Shown in pieces: positions 8,074 to 16,172 of a stretch of 64,000 bases of DNA (positions are counted from its first letter, which is position 1; every line of letters begins with the position of its first letter). The notes under the pieces were generated by a model. It was not told the origin of the DNA, made no database searches, and worked only from the letters and a program-made list of their open reading frames with translations. Made by a program: the position numbers and the translations under genes. Where the stretch lies: the NCBI RefSeq assembly GCF_001029445.1, contig NZ_LDOT01000026.1, positions 1 through 64,000 on the forward strand, in the 5' to 3' direction. This DNA is from Photobacterium aquae (GTDB lineage Bacteria; Pseudomonadota; Gammaproteobacteria; Enterobacterales; Vibrionaceae).

Positions 8074-8104
8074 AAAAAAAGAGCCTCACGAAGAGACTCT
8101 TTTA
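8074..8104. terminator. Bidirectional Rho-independent terminator
   Basis: A 7-bp stem-loop (GAGCCTC/GAGACTC, one mismatch, ACGAA loop) flanked by A and T runs lies downstream of the minus-strand DUF3634 gene ending at 8136, and probably terminates it. Confidence 0.8.
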
Positions 8105-8135
8105 TTATCCTTTAGCCGAAATGCTTATCAAGCTC

Positions 8136-8441
8136 TCAGGCCCGTTTACCGCGTTTTTTGGTATTCCCATTATAGGGGAACACATTATGAATACGTTGCT
8201 TGATCTTAGAAGGCACTGACTTGGAAAAGACCAGCTTAGTTGTAAAGCGGTTCTTATAGACTTTCACCTTGCCACTAAATGGCTCTTTATGGGCAATGTC
8301 TTTACAGCCACGAAGAAAACCAACCGGAATATTCCCGGATTGCTTAACCAGCTTACCGTCTTCAAACACCAGTACCATGACAGGCCGGTCCCAGAACACC
8401 AGCAGGCACACCGCTACAGTCAGAAGAATCACGTATTCCAT
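8136..8441 (-). CDS. DUF3634 family small membrane-anchored protein
   Basis: The 101-aa protein has an N-terminal hydrophobic segment (YVILLTVAVCLLVFW) followed by DGKLVKQSGNIPVGFLRGCKDIA and KVYKNR, and ends in a Lys/Arg-rich tail. I recognise this as the DUF3634 family typical of Vibrionaceae, often next to matP. The function is unknown; topology suggests a single-pass inner-membrane protein with a cytosolic basic domain. It lies 10 bp downstream of matP on the same strand, so the two genes are probably co-transcribed. Confidence 0.8.
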   Translation of the reverse strand: MEYVILLTVAVCLLVFWDRPVMVLVFEDGKLVKQSGNIPVGFLRGCKDIAHKEPFSGKVKVYKNRFTTKLVFSKSVPSKIKQRIHNVFPYNGNTKKRGKRA

Positions 8442-8451
8442 AGTACTATCC

Positions 8452-8910
8452 TTAGTCGAGATCGAAATCTAACAGTTCATGCAGGTCATTCTTAATATCC
8501 AGAACCTGCTTACTTGCTTGCTCGGTCTTATTCGATTCAGACAGCAAGTATTCAATGGTATCGGACAAGGTTGAATCAAGCTCTTTCGACTTCTCTGCCA
8601 GTTTTTCCCAAACACGAAAATCCAAGTCAATAGACTTTTTGCGTGTATGAACCTGCTCGGCATTAAAATGACGCTTGCGTTTAGCGCGAATAGCTTGCTT
8701 GAGCTTATTCTCCAGATCCGGCGACATATGCTTACTGATCCACTTCAGCACCTTGGTTGGCTCATGCTCGATAGCAAGCAGCTCCTGAAGCGCTGCTTCT
8801 GCCTCACTGGTGTCAATGTAAGCGGTAATGGCTTCACCTTCTTTCCATTTCTTTACCAGGTAATTCCACTTCCAGCCGGCTTCCAAGTTTTCAAGTTGCT
8901 GATATTTCAT
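8452..8910 (-). CDS. matP: MatP, Ter macrodomain organiser
   Basis: The 152-aa protein matches E. coli MatP along its length: MKYQQLENLE at the N-terminus, WISKHM near 57-62, AKRKRHFNAEQVHTRKKSIDLDF at 77-98. MatP binds matS as a dimer through a ribbon-helix-helix (about 88-123), and a C-terminal coiled coil (about 124-150) allows tetramer bridging and contact with ZapB at the divisome. It condenses and positions the replication terminus. Five exact matS sites lie in this same window, and a one-mismatch site lies 36 bp upstream of its start. The gene is divergent from lonH, as in E. coli where the two also neighbour each other. Confidence 0.97.
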   Translation of the reverse strand: MKYQQLENLEAGWKWNYLVKKWKEGEAITAYIDTSEAEAALQELLAIEHEPTKVLKWISKHMSPDLENKLKQAIRAKRKRHFNAEQVHTRKKSIDLDFRVWEKLAEKSKELDSTLSDTIEYLLSESNKTEQASKQVLDIKNDLHELLDFDLD

Positions 8911-8946
8911 TGTAGGCAGTGATTCTCGATAAGACTAAACTTAATA

Positions 8947-8959
8947 GTGACAGTGTAAC
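8947..8959. promoter_or_regulatory. Degenerate matS-like site in the matP-lonH intergenic region
   Basis: The sequence GTGACAGTGTAAC matches matS at 12 of 13 positions. It lies 36 bp upstream of matP. A single one-mismatch site in 64 kb could occur by chance; the position in the matP promoter region is the reason to list it. Confidence 0.4.
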
Positions 8960-9128
8960 TGCGTACTTGTAAAAGCTCAATTCTCTTTTGATATTTAAGC
9001 GTTTGTTTTTAAGTCGATCCCAACCAAATGGCAATTGATGAAAATTACCTTATCCATTCGCTATTATGCAGCTTTCGATTCCTTTATACTGCTGTCCTTT
9101 TCACACTAACAACTTAAATACAACGCTT

Positions 9129-10817
9129 ATGCATGAAGAAACCTGGCGTACGATGACTCCGGACTACTCCGCTTATCAAGCCATCTTAGAACAGTATGGC
9201 GATCTCCAGCCTGCAATTACAGGCACCTTGCAAGATCGCCTTACCGATGCCGTACGCCGGTTTACCGCTGTAGAGCTTCAACCCCGAGTCCTCCGTATCA
9301 CCGCACCTGAAAATAAAGTGTACCGTGACTACGTGATTGAACTATTGAACATACATGGTCAGCGTAACAACGAAGCGCCGGTGATTGTCTTTGGTGAGAA
9401 TGTCACAGAGCAAAGCCTATTTGGGGCCGTTTACCCGCCGGTTGAAGGTAGCATTACCAAGTCTCAGATCAAGCATGGCCTTGTTCACCAAGCCAACAAT
9501 GGCTACTTGGTTCTTGCCGTAAGCTCTATCTTGGCAAACCCAAGCCTATGGCCTCGCCTCAAAAGCGTGCTGATGAACGGTGAGTTAGAATGGCAAGCCG
9601 CTTGTAACAAGAAGCTCTACCCGCTTCCCCAGCCTGAACAACTTAATATCAAACTGGTTATTATCGGTGACCGGTATCTAATGGGTGAACTCGAAAACGC
9701 CGAACCAGATATTTCATCAGGGTTTACCATGTATGGTGAATTCGAGCAGGATTTGATCATCAACGATACAAACTTGCCGAAATACCTCACTTATGTAAAA
9801 GCCATTATCAACAAAGCCAAGCTACCCGACCTTGCCGACCGCCAGGCGATCGAAATGGTGCTGAAGACGGGGGCCCGTTATGCCGAAGACCAAACGCGAG
9901 TGCCGCTGTGTCCTATCTGGCATCAGAGCCTGCTGTGCGAAGCGGCCATTGAGTCACAGGGTAACGCCATTAGCGCCCAACATATCCAAGACTCCCTAGA
10001 TGCGCGTGAGTACCGCGAGTCTTACCTGCCAGAGCGAGCAATTGAAGATATTCATCATGGCCAAGTCATTATCGACTGTCAGGGCGAAGAGATTGGCCAG
10101 GTCAACGGCCTTACGGTTGTCGAAGTGCCGGGACACCCTCGAGCCTATGGCGAGCCCGCGCGTATCTCTTGCGTGGTGCATTTTGGCGACGGTGATATTT
10201 CCGATGTCGAGCGCAAAGCCGAGCTTGCCGGTAATATCCATGCCAAAGGTATGATGATCATGCAGGCATTCGTGAGTACCGCCCTCGATCTCAACCAGCC
10301 ATTGCCCTATTCGGCCTCTATCGTTTTCGAACAATCCTATTCGGAAGTTGATGGTGACAGCGCCTCACTTGCCGAGCTGTGCTCGCTAGTATCAGCCCTG
10401 TCTATGCAGCCTATCAATCAACAGATTGCCGTTACCGGTGCAGTAGACCAATTTGGCCGTGTACAGGCCGTGGGCGGCATCAACGAAAAGATCGAAGGTT
10501 TCTACAAGGTTTGTGCCTATCGCGGCCTGACAGGTAACCAAGGCGTTATCCTGCCCCAGACAAACCTAACCAACCTGTGCCTGTGTGATGAGGTTGTCGA
10601 GGCAATAAAAGCAGGTCAGTTCCATATCTGGACGGTTTCAAGCGTTGACGATGCCCTGCCGCGCCTGACCGGCAAGGTATTCCGAAGCGACGATGAAAAC
10701 GACGATGATACGCTGCTGGCAAAAATTGCCGAACGTATTGATGACGTGCACCACGCGCTGGATGATCACCACGGTGGTTTGCTTTCTCGTCTTCGTCACT
10801 GGTTTGTCCAGAACTGA
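9129..10817 (+). CDS. lonH: LonH (YcbZ), Lon-type protease homologue
   Basis: The product of about 562 aa has a C-terminal Lon-type peptidase domain with the Ser-Lys dyad: S411 in VDGDSASLAE and K454 in GGINEKIEGFY, 43 residues apart as in Lon itself. The N-terminal region is the divergent, non-canonical ATPase-like region of the LonH/YcbZ group, with no clear Walker A motif. The frame is open from 9066, but the ATG at 9129 gives an N-terminus (HEETWRTMTPDYSAY) that aligns with E. coli YcbZ, so I prefer it. It is followed by fabA, 68 bp away, as in E. coli. Substrates are poorly known. Confidence 0.9.
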   Translation: MHEETWRTMTPDYSAYQAILEQYGDLQPAITGTLQDRLTDAVRRFTAVELQPRVLRITAPENKVYRDYVIELLNIHGQRNNEAPVIVFGENVTEQSLFGAVYPPVEGSITKSQIKHGLVHQANNGYLVLAVSSILANPSLWPRLKSVLMNGELEWQAACNKKLYPLPQPEQLNIKLVIIGDRYLMGELENAEPDISSGFTMYGEFEQDLIINDTNLPKYLTYVKAIINKAKLPDLADRQAIEMVLKTGARYAEDQTRVPLCPIWHQSLLCEAAIESQGNAISAQHIQDSLDAREYRESYLPERAIEDIHHGQVIIDCQGEEIGQVNGLTVVEVPGHPRAYGEPARISCVVHFGDGDISDVERKAELAGNIHAKGMMIMQAFVSTALDLNQPLPYSASIVFEQSYSEVDGDSASLAELCSLVSALSMQPINQQIAVTGAVDQFGRVQAVGGINEKIEGFYKVCAYRGLTGNQGVILPQTNLTNLCLCDEVVEAIKAGQFHIWTVSSVDDALPRLTGKVFRSDDENDDDTLLAKIAERIDDVHHALDDHHGGLLSRLRHWFVQN

Positions 10818-10829
10818 TCCGAGTTGTTT

Positions 10830-10847
10830 AGCGTACATGTGTAAGCT
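10830..10847. promoter_or_regulatory. FabR-type palindrome upstream of fabA
   Basis: AGCGTACATGTGTAAGCT is a near-perfect 18-bp palindrome lying 39 bp before the fabA start codon. It resembles the FabR operator found upstream of fabA and fabB in enterobacteria, through which unsaturated fatty-acid synthesis is repressed. I cannot see whether FabR is encoded in this genome. Confidence 0.6.
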
Positions 10848-10885
10848 AATTTAGCTCCATACTTTTCAAGGAGCTAAAAAGTCTG

Positions 10886-11401
10886 ATGAAACGCCAGCAA
10901 TCTTATAACTATGATGAACTTGTTGCCTGTGGTAAAGGTGAGCTTCACGGCCCTGACTTTCCGTCGCTGCCTTCTGACAACATGTTGATGATCGACCGTA
11001 TTCTGACCATTACTGACGAAGGTGGCGAGCACGGTAAAGGCTTTATCCATGCCGAACTCGACATCAAACCTGATCTGTGGTTTTTCGATTGCCACTTCAA
11101 AGGTGACCCTGTCATGCCTGGTTGCCTTGGCCTTGATGCAATGTGGCAGCTTGTCGGCTTCTTCCTTGGTTGGGCCGGCGGTGAAGGTAAAGGTCGCGCT
11201 CTAGGCGTTGGCGAAGTGAAATTCACCGGCCAAATCCTGCCTGAAGCGAAAAAGGTAACTTATGAAATTCAGTTCAAACGTGTCATCAACCGCAAGCTGA
11301 TCATGGGTGTCGCCGATGGCCGAGTTCTGGTAGACGGCAAAGAAATCTACACAGCGAAAGACCTGAAAGTGGGTCTGTTCAAGGATACATCTGCTTTCTA
11401 A
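10886..11401 (+). CDS. fabA: 3-hydroxydecanoyl-ACP dehydratase/isomerase
   Basis: The 171-aa protein is a full-length FabA. It dehydrates 3-hydroxydecanoyl-ACP and isomerises trans-2- to cis-3-decenoyl-ACP, the branch point of anaerobic unsaturated fatty-acid synthesis. The hot-dog fold active site is visible as DCHFKGDPVMPGCLGLDAM, with H70 and D84 at the expected positions. A strong AAGGAG ribosome-binding site precedes the ATG. A FabR-like palindrome upstream suggests control by membrane fluidity. A Rho-independent terminator follows. Confidence 0.97.
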   Translation: MKRQQSYNYDELVACGKGELHGPDFPSLPSDNMLMIDRILTITDEGGEHGKGFIHAELDIKPDLWFFDCHFKGDPVMPGCLGLDAMWQLVGFFLGWAGGEGKGRALGVGEVKFTGQILPEAKKVTYEIQFKRVINRKLIMGVADGRVLVDGKEIYTAKDLKVGLFKDTSAF

Positions 11402-11447
11402 CCCATAGATGTTCCTTCCCCCACTAATATCTATTGGTAACACTATA

Positions 11448-11472
11448 AAGGCCGCACCTGATGCGGCCTTTT
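11448..11472 (+). terminator. Terminator of fabA
   Basis: The stem AGGCCGCA/TGCGGCCT with a short loop and a following TTTTCTTT tract lies about 50 bp after the fabA stop codon. Confidence 0.9.
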
Positions 11473-11526
11473 CTTTATCGGTCGCTTATAGCCCACTCAG
11501 TGGCAGAACCTAGAAATTTGAGGCAT

Positions 11527-11553
11527 AAAAAAGCCCCTGTTCCTAATAGGGGC
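11527..11553 (-). terminator. Terminator of rmf
   Basis: The stem AGCCCCT/AGGGGCT has a T run on its minus-strand 3' side, 31 bp after the rmf stop codon. Confidence 0.85.
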
Positions 11554-11583
11554 TCAATAAGGGTGATATGAAGGGAGGTTTAA

Positions 11584-11757
11584 TTATTTAAACAGGCCAG
11601 ATTGCAGATCTTCTCTTGCTTCTCGCCAGCCACCTAGCCAGTTTGTACGGGCATCCGTAGAATGATACGGACAGTCTTCACTGGAACGACCATTGATACC
11701 GGCTTTATAGCCCTGAGATTGTGCGCGCTCCAGACGATCCCGCTTTTGTCTCTTCAT
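11584..11757 (-). CDS. rmf: Ribosome modulation factor
   Basis: The 57-aa protein begins MKRQKRDRLERAQSQGYKAG and continues GRSSEDCPY and WLGGWREA, matching E. coli RMF closely. RMF dimerises 70S ribosomes into inactive 100S particles in stationary phase. The start is the ATG at 11757, with GAGG 7 bases upstream; the open frame extends further 5' but without similarity. It is a single-gene unit with its own terminator, near fabA as in E. coli. Control by ppGpp and CRP is known for E. coli and not visible here. Confidence 0.95.
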   Translation of the reverse strand: MKRQKRDRLERAQSQGYKAGINGRSSEDCPYHSTDARTNWLGGWREAREDLQSGLFK

Positions 11758-11866
11758 AGTTCGATCCTCATCCTTATTTGTTTCATTCATTACTATTGCA
11801 TAATGATGGAGCTTTTGTGACTCCACTTATAAGAATTAGCCAAATGGACTTGGATATCAACCCTTA

Positions 11867-11899
11867 TAAAAAAACAGGCCCACGATATGTGAGCCTGTT
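11867..11899 (-). terminator. Terminator of the DUF3466 gene
   Basis: The stem AACAGGC/GCCTGTT has a run of T on the minus-strand side and lies 29 bp after the stop codon of the DUF3466 gene. Confidence 0.85.
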
Positions 11900-11927
11900 A
11901 GTACTTCAAACAATGTTGACAGAAAAC

Positions 11928-14003
11928 TTACTTACGGCGACGGAAACCCAGCAAACCTAGCACGGATAATGCAAGGAAGCCCAGAGAACCACCCTCTCGC
12001 TCAATGCTTTCTTCTCGCTGTGGACGTGTCTGCACCGATGGAGACTGTCCAGCATCGATTGGGATCAGCTTAACCGCAACAATACGCTCTGAACCTGGCT
12101 GACCGCCTTTACAGAACGAGTCTTTCGACAAATCGTCATAACCGCCATCACACTTGTAGGCCGTTGCTGAGATCACACCCGCATCGTTAATGTCAGACGC
12201 ATCAAAGATACGGAATTGGTTAGCCACACCACCCTTGTTGCCATCGTTGACCAGATCATCAAGGAAGTAAACATCACCACGCTTCAATGCCGCAGATTCA
12301 GGGATTTCGCCCATTGCATAGGTGAAAGCACGCTGACGACGGAAACGACCTTCTACCTGATTTATAGACTCTGCATCCACACGGCCAACAATCTGGTTAT
12401 TATTGTTGATAGCCGCAGGGTAACCGTTGGCGCCTTCAAAGAACAGCGAAGACACGCCACTATTCAGGAACGTCGGCGCAGATGCATTGACTGCATTATC
12501 ATAAACGAACATGCGCTCGGTATAAGAGCGGTTCTGGGCAACGTTGTTCTTCGCAACACCAATAACCATGTTATTGTCATTAATATCTGTCGCCATACTA
12601 AAAACTAGCTTGCGCTCATCATCGGACTTAATCGACAAACCAGGAATGATCTTGCGTTCCCATTTCTCGTTGCCGCTAGCGAAATCAGTTGATGGCTCAT
12701 ACACAGCAGCGCGTACTGCGTAGTAATCACCTTCTACGGTATTACCCACACCATTATTTACAGAGTCAGTCGTAAAGCCCGCTACCACTGGCTTACCTTG
12801 CACCAAACTTACGGCACGAGCAGACGCCTGGAATGAACGCTTGTTTTCATCAGGATCCTGCGCCGGGTATTCGCGACCACTCCCGTCAACACGGTCAGCC
12901 AATGCCTTCGCCGTTACAGCACCTGTTGTACCATCGACACTCCAGAACACAGCATCATTGGCAAATACCGATAGCTGACACTCCTTGGTACCAAAAAACG
13001 CGGCCAAGTTATCGCCTTTATCAACACAGCTCTTGAAGGCATCAAAACTAAAGCCCGGATCGGTATCGTTACTCTTGTCCGGTACCTTGTCTTCATCGTC
13101 GAACTTACTTGGCGAGAACGAAGCACTACCAACCACCAAGCGACTGCCATCTGACAACGTAACCGAATCCCAAGCCAAGCTCTGACCCGCATTTTGCGTC
13201 ATCGCATTGCCTTGCACCGGATCCAGGCGCACTTCATTGCCACCGAGGTTTACAAATCCACGCTTATCAAACTGGCGGGCATTACGGTCACCATTAGAGA
13301 AATAGGCCCCCGTCGTTACCCCTAGGAAATCAGAACCTGTATCATCAATGATCTGATTGATAACTGAATCATTAGATTGTGTTGAACTAATAGTACCCAA
13401 TACACCCGTTACCGCAGGATCATAACCTTCACTCTTGTCGGCAAACGTCTCGATTGGCTGCATGGTATTGCCACTTTGCTCAATCATTGCGGTTGTATTG
13501 GCAAAATAACCGTTATTCCACGATTCTTGCTCACGCACCATACCACCGATACCAGTACGATCAGTAGCGTCAATGGTATTGTAACCTTTACCGTAATAAC
13601 GCGTCAGCGCCCAGTCACCACAGGTATTCGGCCCCAAACGGGTCTCACAGTAGCGCTGCAGACTTTCCCTATCAACGATATGCTGTAAGTTGTCACTGAT
13701 ATAAGCCACTTCATCACGAATCGGCACACCTTCAGAACCCAAACGGCTCTCACCTGCCAATGGGAAGCTGGTTTCATTACAGCTTTGAGCAAAACAGTTT
13801 TGTGCCGAGCTTGGCGCAATCGCTTCACCGTAAAACTCAACATTCTGTCTTAGACGGTCATTTGAGACTTCAGGGTAATACTGCTGATCAGCAACAGAGC
13901 TATCACCGGTTACCTCAACAACACGGTAAACTGCAGCATTGGCGCTTGTCGCACCGGCTACCATAAGAGCCAGTGCTGATAGTTTTAACATTTTATGTTG
14001 CAT
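11928..14003 (-). CDS. DUF3466 family secreted protein with GlyGly-CTERM anchor
   Basis: The protein of about 691 aa has an N-terminal signal peptide (KLSALALMVAGATSANAA) and a C-terminal tripartite sorting tail: a glycine pair, a hydrophobic segment LGFLALSVLGLLG and the basic end FRRRK. This is the GlyGly-CTERM signal, recognised by rhombosortase, which cleaves it during secretion and surface anchoring (often with type II secretion). The body contains repeated beta-propeller-like segments such as DINDNNMVIGVA and INNNNQIVGRV, typical of DUF3466. The role is unknown. The ATG at 14003 overlaps the uup stop codon (TAATG) and has AAGGAA upstream, so it is translationally coupled to uup. Confidence 0.88.
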   Translation of the reverse strand: MQHKMLKLSALALMVAGATSANAAVYRVVEVTGDSSVADQQYYPEVSNDRLRQNVEFYGEAIAPSSAQNCFAQSCNETSFPLAGESRLGSEGVPIRDEVAYISDNLQHIVDRESLQRYCETRLGPNTCGDWALTRYYGKGYNTIDATDRTGIGGMVREQESWNNGYFANTTAMIEQSGNTMQPIETFADKSEGYDPAVTGVLGTISSTQSNDSVINQIIDDTGSDFLGVTTGAYFSNGDRNARQFDKRGFVNLGGNEVRLDPVQGNAMTQNAGQSLAWDSVTLSDGSRLVVGSASFSPSKFDDEDKVPDKSNDTDPGFSFDAFKSCVDKGDNLAAFFGTKECQLSVFANDAVFWSVDGTTGAVTAKALADRVDGSGREYPAQDPDENKRSFQASARAVSLVQGKPVVAGFTTDSVNNGVGNTVEGDYYAVRAAVYEPSTDFASGNEKWERKIIPGLSIKSDDERKLVFSMATDINDNNMVIGVAKNNVAQNRSYTERMFVYDNAVNASAPTFLNSGVSSLFFEGANGYPAAINNNNQIVGRVDAESINQVEGRFRRQRAFTYAMGEIPESAALKRGDVYFLDDLVNDGNKGGVANQFRIFDASDINDAGVISATAYKCDGGYDDLSKDSFCKGGQPGSERIVAVKLIPIDAGQSPSVQTRPQREESIEREGGSLGFLALSVLGLLGFRRRK

Positions 14004-15928
14004 TAAGATTCCTTCTGCATTGCTTCTAGTTCTTCCCAACGTTCGAATGCCTGTTCAAACTCCGCCTCTGCCTCACTCAAACGAGACAGCACAGCCTGAG
14101 TGTCATTCTTCACATCTTGGAAGAACGCAGGATCATTAATTTTTTCCTGCAACTCAGCAATTTCATTTTCCAGTTTTTCAATAAGTTGCGGCAGCTCTTC
14201 CAGCTCTTTCTGTAACTTGTAAGAGAGTTTCTTAACCGTACGCTGGCGAGCTTCTTGGCGCTGTTGCTTGTTCTCTTCTTTCTTCTTTGCCTGTTCAATT
14301 TGCTCGGCTTGCGCCTTCGCCCTTTGACTCAGCGAGTTCGCACGCTGCTCCTGCGCGTCATGATAGCCGCCGACGTATTCGTCGATCACGCCATCACCTT
14401 CAAAAATCCAGCTTGTCATCACTGTATTATCGACAAATTGACGATCGTGGCTCACAAGCAGCAAAGTACCCTGATAATTGGCAAGAATTTCTTCCAAAAG
14501 TTCCAAGGTTTCGATATCCAAATCGTTGGTTGGTTCATCGAGTACCAACAAGTTATTTGGCTTAAGGAACAATTTTGCGAGTAGAAGACGGTTTTTCTCA
14601 CCACCAGACAACGCTTTTACCGGAGTACGGGCACGGCGAGGATGGAACAAGAAATCTTGCAAATAACCTAGCGCATGACGAGTACGGCCATTAACGGTTA
14701 CTTCCTGCTTGCCGTCAGCAAGGTTGTCCATCACGGTTTTCTCAGGGTCTAGCACTTCGCGGTACTGGTCAAAATACGCCACTTCCAGCTTGGTTCCACA
14801 ATGGAAGTAACCCTGAGCCTCCAAGTTGCCCAGCATGATCTTCAACAGCGTACTCTTACCACATCCGTTAGGACCGATAAGCGCAATACGATCGCCGCGC
14901 ATCACATTAAAGCTAAAGTCTTTGATGATTGGTTTATCATCGTAGCTATAACTGATGTTCTTCGCTTCGAAGACAATCTTGCCCGACGTGCTGGCTTCTT
15001 GCAGCTGCATGTCTGCCTTGCCGACTACATCGCGGCGCTCGCTGCGTTCACGACGAAGCTGCTTAAGGGCTCGAACACGGCCTTCATTACGGGTACGACG
15101 GGCTTTGATACCCTGACGGATCCACGCTTCTTCCTGAGCAAGTTTCTTGTCAAACTCAGCATTTTGCTCCGCTTCTACGCGCAGCATCTCTTCCTTGGCA
15201 TCAAGATACTGTTCGTAATCCCCAGGGAAAGATGCCAGCTGACCACGATCCAAATCGACAATACGTGTCGACATAGACTGAATGAATGCACGGTCGTGAG
15301 AAATGAAGACAATCGAGCCCTTGAACTCTTTCAAGAAGCCTTCAAGCCATTCAATGGTTGTTACATCCAGGTGGTTGGTCGGTTCGTCAAGCAGCAGAAT
15401 ATCGGGATCACAAACCAGCGCACGGGCCAAAGCAGCCTTACGCTGCCAACCGCCTGATAGATCCTTGAGCAGTACACTCGGCTCAAGCTGCAAATGCTGC
15501 AACACCGAGGTGATTTTGTTATCAAACTGCCAAGCATCCGCATGTTCAATCTGCTCTTGGGCACGAGTCAGCTTAGCGAAATTCGCATCGCTTGGCTCAC
15601 GAGTGATCAAATCCAGCAGGTGGTGGTACTCTTTAAGCACCTTACCAATCTCGGCAAGGCCCTCAGAGACAAAATCAAATACCGTACCTTCAGCATCACG
15701 AGGTGGATCCTGTTCAAGACGCGATACGCGCAGTTCCGACTGACGCTGGATGCTGCCGTCATCAAGCAATACATCGCCCGAAATTACCTTCATCAAGGTT
15801 GATTTGCCCGCGCCATTGCGCCCTACCAAACATACTCGTTCGTTAGGTTGAAGGATAAACTCTGCTTTATCTAGCAGTGCATGATCACCGTACGCCAACT
15901 GGGCGTTACTGATATGAATTAAAGCCAT
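14003..15928 (-). CDS. uup: Uup, ABC-F ATPase
   Basis: The 641-aa soluble protein has two ABC domains and no membrane segments. The first Walker A is GRNGAGKST at 36-44, with signature LSGGWQRKA; the second is GPNGCGKST with signature LSGGEKNRL; both Walker B blocks read LLLDEPTNHLD or LVLDEPTNDLD. A charged C-terminal coiled coil (from about residue 545) is the Uup DNA- or ribosome-binding extension. ABC-F proteins act on the ribosome; Uup also suppresses precise transposon excision in E. coli. It overlaps the upstream glutaredoxin gene by 23 bp and the downstream DUF3466 gene by one base, in a four-gene operon rlmKL-grx-uup-DUF3466. Confidence 0.95.
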   Translation of the reverse strand: MALIHISNAQLAYGDHALLDKAEFILQPNERVCLVGRNGAGKSTLMKVISGDVLLDDGSIQRQSELRVSRLEQDPPRDAEGTVFDFVSEGLAEIGKVLKEYHHLLDLITREPSDANFAKLTRAQEQIEHADAWQFDNKITSVLQHLQLEPSVLLKDLSGGWQRKAALARALVCDPDILLLDEPTNHLDVTTIEWLEGFLKEFKGSIVFISHDRAFIQSMSTRIVDLDRGQLASFPGDYEQYLDAKEEMLRVEAEQNAEFDKKLAQEEAWIRQGIKARRTRNEGRVRALKQLRRERSERRDVVGKADMQLQEASTSGKIVFEAKNISYSYDDKPIIKDFSFNVMRGDRIALIGPNGCGKSTLLKIMLGNLEAQGYFHCGTKLEVAYFDQYREVLDPEKTVMDNLADGKQEVTVNGRTRHALGYLQDFLFHPRRARTPVKALSGGEKNRLLLAKLFLKPNNLLVLDEPTNDLDIETLELLEEILANYQGTLLLVSHDRQFVDNTVMTSWIFEGDGVIDEYVGGYHDAQEQRANSLSQRAKAQAEQIEQAKKKEENKQQRQEARQRTVKKLSYKLQKELEELPQLIEKLENEIAELQEKINDPAFFQDVKNDTQAVLSRLSEAEAEFEQAFERWEELEAMQKES

Positions 15929-16172
15929 TGTCTTTTAACCATGATGCCAGCAACTCGGCGTCAAAAGGCCAGCCGAGCTCCGGGCTATGTTGTTCAGAAT
16001 TGGAAGATTGGAGAGAAAGTACTGGGATTGTAGTGCCGTAACGTGAAAACAACGCATCATCAAAGGCGATATCGACTACCTTGATATTCTCAGCCACACC
16101 AGCACGAACGAGCAGGCTATAAGCCTGCTCGCAAAGGTGACATCCTGTTGTGCTATATAGCGTGATTAGCAC
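15906..16172 (-). CDS. Glutaredoxin-like protein (DUF836)
   Basis: The 88-aa thioredoxin-fold protein has the redox motif CHLC near its N-terminus (LYSTTGCHLCEQAYSLL) and the cis-Pro region GTTIPVL at about 49-55. It is probably a dithiol oxidoreductase; the partner is unknown. The start is a GTG at 16172, directly abutting the TAA of rlmKL, and its 3' end overlaps uup by 23 bp, so translation of the three genes is coupled. Confidence 0.88.
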   Translation of the reverse strand: MLITLYSTTGCHLCEQAYSLLVRAGVAENIKVVDIAFDDALFSRYGTTIPVLSLQSSNSEQHSPELGWPFDAELLASWLKDNGFNSYQ

